Shown here: positions 1 to 8,218 of the stretch, piece after piece | Numbering within the stretch: the stretch's first letter is position 1 | Layout: the number at the start of each line of letters is the position of its first letter | NCBI RefSeq assembly: GCF_001422645.1 | Contig: NZ_LMLR01000012.1 | Span: 390-64,389 of the forward strand | From: Arthrobacter sp. Leaf69 | Lineage (GTDB): Bacteria; Actinomycetota; Actinomycetes; Actinomycetales; Micrococcaceae | Reading direction: 5' to 3' | Length of the DNA stretch: 64,000 nt | Program-made: the position numbers and the translations under genes | Notes under the pieces: model-generated | Databases searched by the model: none | Told to the model about the DNA's origin: nothing | What the model saw: the letters and a program-made list of their open reading frames with translations, nothing else

Positions 1-100
1 CGTCGCCGATCCCCGTCACACCATCCTCCGTGGTGATCCGCAGCGTCACGAAGTTCCGCGAAGGGCTGGTCACAAAGACTTCAGCAGCAATGATTTTCAC
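1..100 (-). CDS. Mannonate dehydratase-like enolase-superfamily enzyme (N-terminal part only)
   Basis: Only the first 33 residues are inside the window; the gene runs off the left edge. It starts with GTG at 100. The peptide opens [20 protein letters not shown] and continues with a [11 protein letters not shown] stretch, the N-terminal capping-domain start typical of the RspA/ManD (D-mannonate dehydratase) branch of the enolase superfamily. Those enzymes dehydrate sugar acids to 2-keto-3-deoxy sugars. It lies 67 bp downstream of the KDG-type kinase on the same strand and looks like the last or a late gene of the sugar-acid operon. The catalytic residues are out of view, so substrate and activity cannot be judged. 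Confidence 0.7.
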   Translation of the reverse strand, partial: MKIIAAEVFVTSPSRNFVTLRITTEDGVTGIGD

Positions 101-167
101 AGTTGGTCCAGGCTTTCGGTGTCGGTTGAAGTTCGGTGGAGGGCGGGTGGATGTTTGCGGGCATTCC

Positions 168-1181
168 CTAGCGCTGGGTGGTTCCGCTGGGCGTGGCCCC
201 GAGCAGCGCGAGCTCGTCCCGGCGGGGCAGGCCCTCCCAGTCACCTGCAGTGCTGACGGCGAAAGCCCCCGCGAGGGCGCCGCGCTGCAGGCGGCCGGCC
301 ACGTCCTCGCCGTCGAGCAGGGCCGAGAGGTAGCCGGCGGTGAAGGCGTCCCCGGCGCCCACGGTGTCGATGCTGGTGACGGGTACGGCAGGTGTTTCCC
401 ACCTGCCGGCCGCGGTGTGGACCCCGGCGCCGGCCGCGCCGCGCTTGACCACCACCTCCCGCACGCCGCCCTCGAGGAGTTCGGCGGCCATGGCCGTTTC
501 GGCGTCGTCTGCCGCACGGGGTTCGGCCGTTCCGTTGACGCCGTCTGCAGCGCAGACCAAGCCAAGTTCGTCATCGGAGGCGATCAGGATGCTGGCATGC
601 CGGGCCAGCGGGGTGAGGACGGCGCGCGCCTCGTTCCGGGACCAGAGCTTGCTGCGGTAGTTGACGTCGAGGGAAACGTCCAGCCCTTCGCCGGCAGCCC
701 GCGCGGCCGCGTATTCCACAGCCCGCCGCGCCTCCTGGCTGAGGGCGGCCGTGATTCCCGTGAGGTGCAGGACGCGGGCGCCGTTGCGGAAGGCGGCGTC
801 GACGTCGTCTCGGCTGAGTGTGGATCCGGCGGACCCCGCGCGGTAGTAGAAGGCACGGGTGACGTCCGCGGTGCGCTGCTCCAGGAACATCACCCCGGTG
901 CCGCGGGAGGCGTCCGCCCTGTGGTGCACCCCGATGCCCTCGCTCCGCAACTGCCGCAGGATGAACTCTCCGTGCGGGTCGGCGCCCACCACTCCGGCCC
1001 AGCCCACCCTGTGGCCGAGCCGTGCGACTCCGACGGCCACGTTCGATTCCGCCCCGGCCACATGCATCGCCAGGGAGCCGCCGGCGGACAGCGGTCCGGC
1101 CGAGCGCAGCGAGACCATCGACTCTCCGAAGGTCAGGAGCTCAGGAATCCCCGGGACGGGAAGCACAGGTCCGGAAGTCAC
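168..1181 (-). CDS. dgoK: PfkB-family 2-keto-3-deoxy-sugar kinase (KDG/KDGal kinase)
   Basis: A 337-aa ribokinase-fold sugar kinase. Visible features are an N-terminal TFGESMVSL start, a substrate-lid region rich in Gly (residues ~40-60) and the C-terminal PfkB signature [13 protein letters not shown], whose Asp is the catalytic base and whose Gly residues form the anion hole. In this context it should phosphorylate 2-keto-3-deoxygalactonate (or -gluconate) at O6 with ATP, feeding the aldolase encoded just upstream. It overlaps the aldolase gene by 4 bp (ATGA), so translation is probably coupled. The sugar kinase family is certain; the substrate comes from the operon. It is a PfkB kinase and unrelated in fold to E. 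coli DgoK, so the symbol describes the role only. Confidence 0.85.
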   Translation of the reverse strand: MTSGPVLPVPGIPELLTFGESMVSLRSAGPLSAGGSLAMHVAGAESNVAVGVARLGHRVGWAGVVGADPHGEFILRQLRSEGIGVHHRADASRGTGVMFLEQRTADVTRAFYYRAGSAGSTLSRDDVDAAFRNGARVLHLTGITAALSQEARRAVEYAAARAAGEGLDVSLDVNYRSKLWSRNEARAVLTPLARHASILIASDDELGLVCAADGVNGTAEPRAADDAETAMAAELLEGGVREVVVKRGAAGAGVHTAAGRWETPAVPVTSIDTVGAGDAFTAGYLSALLDGEDVAGRLQRGALAGAFAVSTAGDWEGLPRRDELALLGATPSGTTQR

Positions 1182-1864
1182 GGCAGCCGCTCCGCGGCGA
1201 GCCGGCGATCGAAGTCGGATGCGAGTGCCACGAAGGCGCGGGCCCGCTCGCGCATCGGCGCCAGATCCCCGCCAGAGCCCGCGTCCCCGAAGAGCGGTCC
1301 GCCGAGGCCGACGGCGACGGCACCCGCGTTCCAGTAGCCCGCCGCCTCGTCGAGCCCCACGCCGCCGACGGCAATGAAGGGGATCCCGGGGAACGGGTCA
1401 CGCAGCGCCTTGAGGTAGCCCGGCCCGCCGATGGAGGCAGGAAAGAGCTTGACCGCGGCGGCGCCGCGGCTCATCGCATCGTAGGCCTCTGTGGGTGTCA
1501 GGGCGCCGGCCAGCACGGGGATCCCCAGGGCAGCAGAGGCTTCGATCGACCCGGCCAGCGACGGTGTCACTATGAACTGGCCGCCGGCCTCGGCCACGTG
1601 GTCCACGTCCTGTGCCGTCAGCACCGTGCCGGCGCCGACGAAACAGCCTGCCGGGGCGGCGGCACGGACTGCTCGGATCGCCGCGAGGGCGTCCGGCGTG
1701 GTCAGGGCGATTTCGACGAAGCGGAAGCCCTCCTCCATCGCGGCGAGGGCCGCCTTCGCGGCCGCGCCGCCGTCGGTGCCGCGGACTATCGCCACCAGGC
1801 GGGTCTCCCGGATTCCCGCGAGGAGCATTTCAGGGGTCAGCACTGTTGTCATGTCGTTCACCAT
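1178..1864 (-). CDS. dgoA: 2-dehydro-3-deoxy-6-phosphogluconate/galactonate aldolase
   Basis: A 228-aa class I aldolase of the KDPG/KDPGal type. It has the early VAIVRG strand, an E-I-A-L-T-T-P motif with the catalytic Glu, a GAGTVL phosphate-side loop, and VKLFPA carrying the Schiff-base Lys. It cleaves 2-keto-3-deoxy-6-phosphogalactonate (or KDPG) to pyruvate and glyceraldehyde 3-phosphate in the cytoplasm. The start at 1864 overlaps the end of dgoD by 7 bp; an alternative Met four codons in (1852) would remove the overlap. The 3' end overlaps the kinase by 4 bp. Dehydratase, aldolase and kinase side by side define a complete De Ley-Doudoroff module. Confidence 0.9.
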   Translation of the reverse strand: MVNDMTTVLTPEMLLAGIRETRLVAIVRGTDGGAAAKAALAAMEEGFRFVEIALTTPDALAAIRAVRAAAPAGCFVGAGTVLTAQDVDHVAEAGGQFIVTPSLAGSIEASAALGIPVLAGALTPTEAYDAMSRGAAAVKLFPASIGGPGYLKALRDPFPGIPFIAVGGVGLDEAAGYWNAGAVAVGLGGPLFGDAGSGGDLAPMRERARAFVALASDFDRRLAAERLP

Positions 1865-3006
1865 TCTGCGAAGGCTCCGTCGGGATGCCGCCAGACGGGC
1901 CCGCGCCAGGCGTGTCCGCGTTTATCCGCGGCGCGGACCACGGCCTCGTCGATTTCGATGCCGAGACCCGGGCCGGTCAGGCGTTCGATGTGGCCGTCCA
2001 CGAACTTCAGCGGGGACTTGTCCACCACGTAGTCCAGGACTTCGGCGCCCTGGTTGTAATGAATGCCGATGCTTTGCTCCTGGATCAGGAAGTTGGGCGT
2101 GGCGAAGCCCACCTGGAGGCAGGCGGCCAGGGCCAGCGGACCCAGCGGGCAGTGCGGGGCGAGCTGGACCTCGTAGATTTCGGCGAGCGAGGCGATCTTG
2201 CGGACCTCGGTGATGCCGCCGGCGTGCGAAAGGTCCGGCTGGGCCACCGCGATGCCGGCCTGCAGCGCGGGCAGGAACTCCTGCCGGCTGTAGAGCCGCT
2301 CGCCGGTGGAGACCGGCGTCGTGGTTGACGAGGTGAATTCGCGCAGCAAGTGGGTGTTTTCCGGGACCACGGGCTCTTCGAGGAAGAAGGGCCGGTACGG
2401 CTCCAGCAGCGGCGCCACCCGCCGGGCGTTGGCCAGGCTGAAGCGGCCGTGGAAGTCGACCGCGACGTCGCGGTGGTCGCCCAGGACCTCGCGGGCGGCC
2501 GCGACGCGGCGGACGACGCCGTCGAGCTCGGCGACGGAAGCGATGGGGCTCATCCGGCCGCTGGCGTTCATTTTGACGGCCGTGAGCCCGACCTCCAGCT
2601 GGGCGCTGATCTGGTCGGCCACCTCGTTGGGCTCGTCCCCTCCCACCCAGCCGTACATCCGGATCCGGTCACGAACGTGGCCGCCCAAAAGCTGGTGCAC
2701 GGGGGTGTTGAAGTGCTTGCCGGCGATGTCCCACAGGGCCTGGTCCAGCCCGGAGACCGCGCTGGCCAGGATCGGGCCGCCTCGGTAGAAGGACCCCTTG
2801 GTCATCACCTGCCAGTGGTCCTCGATCCGCAGGGCATCGTTGCCGATGAGGAGTTCGGAGAGCTGGTCGACGGCGGTGCGGACGGTTTCGCTGCGGCCTT
2901 CGCAGCTGGCCTCGCCCCAGCCGACGATCCCGCTGTCGGTTTCGATCCGGACGAACAGCCAGCGCGGCGCGACGAGGAACGTTTCAATCCTGCTGATGAG
3001 TGTCAT
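1858..3006 (-). CDS. dgoD: D-galactonate dehydratase
   Basis: A 382-aa enolase-superfamily acid-sugar dehydratase, the full length of the DgoD family. The barrel metal ligands and bases are visible: DFHGR (Asp and catalytic His), FLEEP (Glu), STGER (Glu), QPDLSHAGGI and APHCPLGP (catalytic His). The last two blocks and the QEQSIGIHYN and PGLGIEIDEA stretches match E. coli DgoD closely as I recall it. It converts D-galactonate to 2-keto-3-deoxygalactonate. It sits 7 bp after the second permease gene and overlaps the aldolase gene, within one minus-strand operon. A very similar sugar acid as substrate cannot be excluded. Confidence 0.9.
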   Translation of the reverse strand: MTLISRIETFLVAPRWLFVRIETDSGIVGWGEASCEGRSETVRTAVDQLSELLIGNDALRIEDHWQVMTKGSFYRGGPILASAVSGLDQALWDIAGKHFNTPVHQLLGGHVRDRIRMYGWVGGDEPNEVADQISAQLEVGLTAVKMNASGRMSPIASVAELDGVVRRVAAAREVLGDHRDVAVDFHGRFSLANARRVAPLLEPYRPFFLEEPVVPENTHLLREFTSSTTTPVSTGERLYSRQEFLPALQAGIAVAQPDLSHAGGITEVRKIASLAEIYEVQLAPHCPLGPLALAACLQVGFATPNFLIQEQSIGIHYNQGAEVLDYVVDKSPLKFVDGHIERLTGPGLGIEIDEAVVRAADKRGHAWRGPVWRHPDGAFAEW

Positions 3007-3013
3007 CGGTGGC

Positions 3014-3925
3014 CTAGCCCTTGGTCGCGCCGGCGGTCATGCCGGAGACGATGTACTTCTGCGTGAAGAGCGCAATGATCATGATCGGAACGGTGACCAC
3101 CGTGGCGGCCGCCATGAGCCCGCCCCAGTCGATGCTGGCGTAAGAGACGAAGTCGAAGATCGCGACCGGGAGGGTCTTGGTCTTGGAACCGGAAAGCACC
3201 AGGGCGAACATAAAGTTGTTCCACGAGAAGATGAAGGACAGGATGCCCGCGGTGGCCATGCCGGCCACCGAGAGCGGCAGGGTGATGCGCCGGAATGCAC
3301 CTATCGGGGTGAGCCCGTCCACCTGCGCGGATTCCTCCAGCTCCAGCGGCAGCGAGTCGAAGTAGCTCATCATGATGTAGACGATCAGCGGCAGCGAGAC
3401 GAACATGTGGCTGAGGATCAGGACCTCGAAGCCGCCCACCATCTTCAGGTTGGAGAAGACGTAGTACCAGGGCACCAGCAGGGAGACGCCCGGAATGACA
3501 CGGGCCATCAGGACCACCAGGGCCGAGCGGTGCATCGTGAAGCGGCTCATCGCATAGGCCGCCGGAACACCGAGGACCAGGGACAGGACCGTGGAGACGA
3601 AGGCCACCCAGAAGCTGTTGAAGATAAAGACGAAGTAGTTGTTGCGCTGCAGCACGTTCGCGTAGTTCTCGCCCGTGGGGGTGAAGAAGAACGACTTGCC
3701 GGTGTCGTAGATGTCCACGTTGGTCTTGAAGGATGCCAGCAGCATCCAGAACAGCGGGGCCACCAGGAACAGCACGACGGCGATCAGGGCGGCGACGCGG
3801 AAGGCCTTGTAGGCGCGCGTGCCGAGGGGTTTGCGGCGGCGGGGGGCCGGTGCGGGCCGGGCGGGGGTTGCGGACCGGGGTTCGGTCTTTTCGGTGTGTT
3901 CTGTGTTTTCAGACAGTACGGTCAT
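3014..3925 (-). CDS. Carbohydrate ABC transporter permease (MalG type)
   Basis: A 303-aa inner-membrane permease with six predicted helices. The cytoplasmic EAA loop, EESAQVDGLTPIGAFRRI, sits about 200 residues in and is the docking site for the ATPase. I chose the start at 3925 because it forms a 4-bp ATGA overlap with the upstream permease and the protein then begins with a hydrophilic tail before the first helix; the same frame stays open further upstream as a spurious extension. The N-terminal ~35 residues are rich in Pro, Arg and Thr. Together with the next gene it forms the heterodimeric channel of a sugar-acid importer. No ATPase gene is present in the operon, so a shared MsiK-like ATPase elsewhere is likely, as in many actinobacteria. 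Confidence 0.9.
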   Translation of the reverse strand: MTVLSENTEHTEKTEPRSATPARPAPAPRRRKPLGTRAYKAFRVAALIAVVLFLVAPLFWMLLASFKTNVDIYDTGKSFFFTPTGENYANVLQRNNYFVFIFNSFWVAFVSTVLSLVLGVPAAYAMSRFTMHRSALVVLMARVIPGVSLLVPWYYVFSNLKMVGGFEVLILSHMFVSLPLIVYIMMSYFDSLPLELEESAQVDGLTPIGAFRRITLPLSVAGMATAGILSFIFSWNNFMFALVLSGSKTKTLPVAIFDFVSYASIDWGGLMAAATVVTVPIMIIALFTQKYIVSGMTAGATKG

Positions 3926-4890
3926 TTGCTTACCGCTTTCTTGCGCATGGTCAGCAGCCACATGGAGCCGATGATGATCATGAAGAACAGGATCAGCACC
4001 GCGGAGGAGAGCCCGTACTGGTTGTAGTCGAAGCTCAGGCCGTAGGCGTAGACGTTGAGGGTCTCCACCTCGTGGAAGGAACCGCCGCCCTTGCCCTTGG
4101 TGGCGTACAGGATGTCGAAGGTCTTCAGGGCGTCGATGCCCCGGAGCAGGATGGCCACAATCACGGTCGGCATCATGAGGGGCAACGTGATGAAGAAGAA
4201 GCGCTGGAAGGCGTTGGCGCCGTCCATCCGGGCTGCCTCGTCGGGCTCCTCGGACAGGGAGGTCAGGCCGGCGAGCAGGATCAGCACCACCATGGGCGTC
4301 CACTGCCACACGTCCATGAAGATTGTGGTGCCCAGCGCGGTGTCCTGTCCGGACAGCCACGGCTGGGGCGGGATGCCGACCATGCCCAGCAGTTGGTTGA
4401 CGAAGCCGATGTTGGGATCGAAGATCAGCCGCCACATCATGCCGACAGCTACCGGGGTGGCGACGAGCGGCAGGAGAATGGCCACGCGGACCCACTTCTC
4501 ACCGCGGAAGGGGCGCCATAGCAGCAGCGCGATACACATGCCCAGGACCACCTCGCAAACCAGAGCGACTCCGGTGAACGTCAGCGTGCGTCCGACGGCG
4601 GGCCAGAAGCGTTCGACGTCGGACAGGACCGTGACGTAGTTTTCCAGGCCGATGAACTCGGAGGCAGCCCGGACCGAGCCCTGCGAATCGGTGAGGCTCA
4701 GGTAAAGGGTCCAGGCCAGCGGAAAGATGATCAGGACGCCCACGAAGATCATGGCGGGGGCCGCGAAAAGCCACTTGCGGTGCTGGTTCGCCCAGGCGGA
4801 GAAATTCTCACGGGCACCGGCCGCGCGGTCGGCGTTGCGGCTGGACGGCGGCTGGGACTGCGCGCTGCGGGGAGGGGTCAATACAGACAT
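3922..4890 (-). CDS. Carbohydrate ABC transporter permease (MalF/UgpA type)
   Basis: A 322-aa permease with a ~35-residue soluble N-terminus, six predicted membrane helices and an EAA loop near residues 215-235 (EEPDEAARMDGANAFQRF). It pairs with the downstream MalG-type permease, with which it overlaps by 4 bp. It follows the substrate-binding-protein gene after a 112-bp gap holding a strong hairpin. The dehydratase, aldolase and kinase genes downstream suggest that galactonate or another hexonate is imported. Confidence 0.9.
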   Translation of the reverse strand: MSVLTPPRSAQSQPPSSRNADRAAGARENFSAWANQHRKWLFAAPAMIFVGVLIIFPLAWTLYLSLTDSQGSVRAASEFIGLENYVTVLSDVERFWPAVGRTLTFTGVALVCEVVLGMCIALLLWRPFRGEKWVRVAILLPLVATPVAVGMMWRLIFDPNIGFVNQLLGMVGIPPQPWLSGQDTALGTTIFMDVWQWTPMVVLILLAGLTSLSEEPDEAARMDGANAFQRFFFITLPLMMPTVIVAILLRGIDALKTFDILYATKGKGGGSFHEVETLNVYAYGLSFDYNQYGLSSAVLILFFMIIIGSMWLLTMRKKAVSK

Positions 4891-4927
4891 GGTTCACCTA
4901 AGGAGTCGGGGGTGAAGTGAAGAGCTG

Positions 4928-4967
4928 GCCCGGCGGGGCGGCGGTTCGGGCTGCCGCCCCGCCGGGC
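4928..4967 (-). terminator. Intercistronic hairpin after the substrate-binding-protein gene
   Basis: Perfect 15-bp inverted repeat (4928-4942 and 4953-4967) of almost pure G+C with a 10-nt loop, between the binding-protein gene and the first permease gene. No U-run follows, so it is more likely a partial terminator or mRNA-stabilising structure that raises binding-protein mRNA over permease mRNA than a full stop. Confidence 0.65.
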
Positions 4968-5002
4968 TGGTGATGCATCGGGCGCGAAGTGCGCCGGGCG
5001 CG

Positions 5003-6298
5003 TTACTTCTTTTCGCTGTCCAGGAACTTCTGGAAGGCGTCGTGGGCCGTGTCGGCTGCTGCGGAAGCGTCTTCACCGGTGATGGTGGCTACGATCGGTC
5101 CGCCCACGATTTCGCGGGCCTTGCCTACCGTGACCACCTCGGGGCGGTCGTGGCCGACGCCGTTATTGGCGCTGGCGGCGATGGCCTCGGCCAGGTCCGC
5201 CGGGTAGGTGGAGGTGCCGGCGGGGTCGGCCCAGACGGAGGCGCGGGGTCCGGGGACACCGGCCTTCTGTGCTTCCAGGGTGCGTTCCTTGCTGGTGGCC
5301 CACTGGATGAACTTCCAGGCGTTGTCCTGGTTGCCCGAGGCTTCGTTGACGGCGAGGCCCCACGACGGGATGTTGTACGGCTTGGAACCGGCCGGGCCGG
5401 CGGGGAGCGCGGCGAAGCCGACCGTGTCCGCGACCTTGGACTTGGCCGGGTCGGTGGCGTTCTTGTAGAGCGAGTCGGCTTCGGTGTAGAAGGCGGCTTT
5501 GCCCTGGGTGAAGATGGCCATCGCCTCGGGCCAGCTCATGTCGGTGCTGACGTTGGCCGGGCCGTAGTTCTTGATCAGGCCGCCGTAGTACGCGTAGGCC
5601 TTCTTGGCGGCGTCGGTGTTGACGGCGGACTTGCCGCTGGCATCCGTGAAGTCGCCGCCGAAGCTGTACAGGAAGCTGGAGAACTGGGTGACGGCGGCGG
5701 ATTTGCCGGTGCGGGCCACAAAGCCTGCGGTGCCCGGCGAGGAAGCTTTGATGGCCTTGGCCGCTGCTTCGAGCTCTTCCATGGTCTTGGGCACTTCAAG
5801 GCCGGCCGCCTTCAGCAGGTCCTTGCGGTAGTAGAGCACTTCGCGTTCGGTGATGATCGGGACGCCCACCACCTTGCCGTCAGCCGTGGTGGCCTTGACC
5901 GGGCCCTCCTGGTAGTCCTTCCAGTCCCAGCCGGTGTCCGAGGAAACCTTGGACGTCAGGTCGGCGAGGTAGCCGTTCTTGGCGAACGCCTTGCCCTCCT
6001 GCAGCGGGCGGTACATCATGACGTCGATCTCGTCGCTGCCGGCATTGAGCTTGACGTTGTACTGGTCAGAAAGCTGGTCCTCGCCGAGCTGCGTCAGCTC
6101 GACCTTGAGGCCGCTGGACTTCTCGAATTCCGGAATCGCGGCCTTGATGCCCTCGGTCCAGACGTGGTTTGCGAGGGTGACCCGGACGGTGCCGGCGGCT
6201 TTGGCATCGCTGCTGCCGCTGGCTCCGCCGCAGGCGGTGAGGCCCAGAGACAGGGCCGCGGCGACAGCCGCGTACTGCACGATCGAACGTCGCTTCAT
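5003..6298 (-). CDS. ABC transporter substrate-binding lipoprotein (sugar/sugar-acid)
   Basis: A 431-aa family-1 (MalE-like) extracellular solute-binding protein. Residues 1-23 are a lipoprotein signal peptide: basic MKRR start, hydrophobic core, lipobox LTAC with the lipidated Cys at 23, then a Gly/Ser-rich linker. The mature part starts with a strand (VRVTLANHVWTEG) and keeps the usual ELTQLGED and DVMMYRPLQEG elements of this family. It captures the ligand outside the cell and delivers it to the two permeases encoded next. It is the first gene of the operon, and its promoter faces the divergent GntR gene. The ligand is inferred from the galactonate-catabolism genes downstream. Confidence 0.9.
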   Translation of the reverse strand: MKRRSIVQYAAVAAALSLGLTACGGASGSSDAKAAGTVRVTLANHVWTEGIKAAIPEFEKSSGLKVELTQLGEDQLSDQYNVKLNAGSDEIDVMMYRPLQEGKAFAKNGYLADLTSKVSSDTGWDWKDYQEGPVKATTADGKVVGVPIITEREVLYYRKDLLKAAGLEVPKTMEELEAAAKAIKASSPGTAGFVARTGKSAAVTQFSSFLYSFGGDFTDASGKSAVNTDAAKKAYAYYGGLIKNYGPANVSTDMSWPEAMAIFTQGKAAFYTEADSLYKNATDPAKSKVADTVGFAALPAGPAGSKPYNIPSWGLAVNEASGNQDNAWKFIQWATSKERTLEAQKAGVPGPRASVWADPAGTSTYPADLAEAIAASANNGVGHDRPEVVTVGKAREIVGGPIVATITGEDASAAADTAHDAFQKFLDSEKK

Positions 6299-6378
6299 TA
6301 CGACTCCCTTGGTTCTTCAGGGCTGGGCGTCACAGTCCAGCCGGCTGCAAATGCATCTTTACATCTGCTCTGGAAGCG

Positions 6379-6408
6379 ATCTTAGAGAAATAAAGCAGAC
6401 TTAAACAA
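6379..6408 (-). promoter_or_regulatory. Putative promoter of the galactonate operon
   Basis: Read on the minus strand: -35 TTGTTT (6408-6403), an 18-bp spacer and -10 TAAGAT (6384-6379), about 80 nt before the binding-protein start. The region is unusually AT-rich for this genome and carries inverted TCTGCT/AGCAGA half-sites (around 6364 and 6395), a possible target for the GntR regulator. Predicted by eye. Confidence 0.45.
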
Positions 6409-6426
6409 CCCCTTGCGCCTCACCCG

Positions 6427-6432
6427 TATGAT
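6427..6432 (+). promoter_or_regulatory. -10 box (TATGAT) for a probably leaderless GntR mRNA
   Basis: TATGAT ends 6 bp before the ATG at 6439, which would place the transcription start on or next to the A of the start codon. No Shine-Dalgarno sequence precedes the ATG (ATTTATTT instead). This is the arrangement of leaderless actinobacterial transcripts. Confidence 0.5.
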
Positions 6433-6438
6433 TTATTT

Positions 6439-7182
6439 ATGAAAACCCCAAAGGCGGAGTCCTCAGCTGACCTGCATTCCGTGCTGGTCCAAAACCTGGG
6501 ACTCGCTATAGCCGAGGGGACCCTGGCGCCGCACTCGATCCTGCGCCTGGACGAGCTTGAGGCGCAGCACAGCGTGTCCCGTTCGGTGGTCCGGGAAGCC
6601 ACCCGGGTGCTCTCCTCCAAGGGCATGCTGGAATCACGACGCCGTCTGGGCACCGTAGTCCAGCCGGAAGATTCCTGGAACGCCTACGATCCGCAGGTAA
6701 TCCGCTGGCGGCTCGCCTCATCCAAACGGCTGGAGCAGCTGCAGGCCTTGAACGAACTCCGCGGAGCCATCGAACCCCACGCCGCGCGTCTGGCCGCCGG
6801 GCGTGCCTCCTTGGACGCCGGCAGCGACCTCGTCTCCCAAGCGGCCAGGCTCTGGGCAGCGGGGCAGCGCGGAGACCACGACGAATTCCTCCGGCTCGAC
6901 ATCGAATTCCACGCCGCCGTGCTCAAGGCTTCCGGAAACGCCATGTTTTCCCAGTTGCACAACCTCGTGACCGAGGTCCTGACGGGGCGCACCGAGCACG
7001 GCCTGATGCCGCACCTGCCGCACCATGAAGCGCTTCAGCTGCATGTGGATGTGGCCAGCGCCATCCAGCGCGGCGAGGCGGCGGCGGCCCAGGCCGCGAT
7101 GAGCCGGATCGTGGAGCAGTCCACCGAGGAGATGGGCGACATCTGGTCCAGGCACCAGCAGCCCGCCGCGCCCGCCCCTTAG
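6439..7182 (+). CDS. GntR/FadR-type (FCD) transcriptional regulator, probable galactonate repressor
   Basis: A 247-aa FadR-subfamily regulator. Winged helix at residues ~15-72, with the recognition region SVSRSVVREATRVLSSKGML, followed by an all-helical FCD ligand domain (~90-230) that contains the D-x-x-F-H pattern (LRLDIEFHAAV). It is transcribed divergently from the galactonate operon, and E. coli DgoR is also a FadR-type protein, so control of that operon by galactonate is the natural reading. Its 3' end overlaps the convergent aldo/keto reductase gene by 4 bp. The gene appears to be leaderless. Confidence 0.85.
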   Translation: MKTPKAESSADLHSVLVQNLGLAIAEGTLAPHSILRLDELEAQHSVSRSVVREATRVLSSKGMLESRRRLGTVVQPEDSWNAYDPQVIRWRLASSKRLEQLQALNELRGAIEPHAARLAAGRASLDAGSDLVSQAARLWAAGQRGDHDEFLRLDIEFHAAVLKASGNAMFSQLHNLVTEVLTGRTEHGLMPHLPHHEALQLHVDVASAIQRGEAAAAQAAMSRIVEQSTEEMGDIWSRHQQPAAPAP

Positions 7183-8210
7183 CGGCCGCCGTTGAGCTTC
7201 CGGCTGCGCTGCTCCTGGGCCAGCGGTCCGTACGGGTAGACCCCGACGCGCGGCCGGCTCACCTCGCTCAGCCGCATCAGTTCCCCCTCGGTCAGCAGGA
7301 GATCCGCGGCCGCGAGATTGTCGGCGAGCTGTTCCGTGCTCCGCGCACCCAGGATCACGGAGGTTACGGCCGGCTGTTCGGCCAGCCAGGCCAAAGACAC
7401 CTGGGCGGCACTTGCCTCGTGGCGGCCGGCGATGTCGTGCACTGCCTCCACGATTTCCCAGGTGCGCGGGTCGGCATTCCGGGCCTTCCAGGCTTCCATG
7501 CCGCGTTCCGGGTTTTCACCCAGCCGGGTGGCGCCGGCGGGCGGCTGGTCCCGCCGGTACTTTCCGGACAGCCAGCCCCCGCCCAGCGGCGACCACGGCA
7601 GCAGGCCGATCCCGGCGTCGAGCGAGGCCGGAACAATCTCGGACTCGATTTCGCGGACCAGCAGGCTGTATTGCGGCTGCAGCGTCACCGGCCCGCTCCA
7701 GCCGTGGGCGCGCGCCACGTGGACGGCCTTCGTCAGCTGCCAGCCCAGGAAATTCGAGAACCCGTAATAGGCGATCTTCCCGCTCCCGACGGCATCGTCC
7801 AGGAACCGCAGGGATTCCTCCAGCGGTGTGATCGGATCCCAGGCATGCAACTGGTACAGGTCGATCTGTTCCACGCCCAGACGGCGCAGCGAGTCATCCA
7901 GCGCGCGGTTAAGGTGCCGCCGGGAGGTGCCGACGTCGTTCGGGTCCGCGCCCATCGGGAAGCGGCCCTTGGTGGCGAGCACGACGCGGTCCCGGGCGTC
8001 CGGGCGCGCGGCGAGCCAGTGGCCGATGATCTCCTCCGAGACCCCTGCGGCGTAGACATCGGCGGTGTCGATAAAATTGCCGCCCGCCGCGACGTAGTGG
8101 TCAAGGATCGCGTGGGACTGTTCCTCGGTGGACTCGGCGCCGAAGGTCATGGTGCCCAGCGCGTAGCTGGAGACAACGGCGCCGCTGGTGCCCAGGGTGC
8201 GGTAGTGCAT
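7179..8210 (-). CDS. Aldo/keto reductase
   Basis: A 343-aa (beta/alpha)8 NADP(H)-dependent oxidoreductase of the YajO/YghZ-like branch. It has the FIDTADVYAAG block with the catalytic Asp and Tyr (Y53), the ATKGRF Lys (K81), the LYQLHAWDP His motif and C-terminal cofactor residues in VILGARSTEQLADNL. It starts 8 bp after an epimerase gene, has a GAGGAG ribosome binding site, and shares its operon with that gene. It overlaps the convergent GntR gene by 4 bp. The substrate is unknown; sugar or aldehyde reduction is typical. Confidence 0.85.
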   Translation of the reverse strand: MHYRTLGTSGAVVSSYALGTMTFGAESTEEQSHAILDHYVAAGGNFIDTADVYAAGVSEEIIGHWLAARPDARDRVVLATKGRFPMGADPNDVGTSRRHLNRALDDSLRRLGVEQIDLYQLHAWDPITPLEESLRFLDDAVGSGKIAYYGFSNFLGWQLTKAVHVARAHGWSGPVTLQPQYSLLVREIESEIVPASLDAGIGLLPWSPLGGGWLSGKYRRDQPPAGATRLGENPERGMEAWKARNADPRTWEIVEAVHDIAGRHEASAAQVSLAWLAEQPAVTSVILGARSTEQLADNLAAADLLLTEGELMRLSEVSRPRVGVYPYGPLAQEQRSRKLNGGR

Positions 8211-8218
8211 GGGGCTCC

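Noticed and set aside
2798-4027. A 409-codon open frame on the plus strand rich in Asp, His, Glu and Gln
   Set aside because: Antisense of membrane-permease codons; hydrophobic residues read backwards give this composition. The permease on the minus strand is well supported.
4970-6385. A 471-codon open frame on the plus strand
   Set aside because: Antisense shadow of the binding-protein gene, which has a signal peptide, lipobox and family motifs on the other strand.
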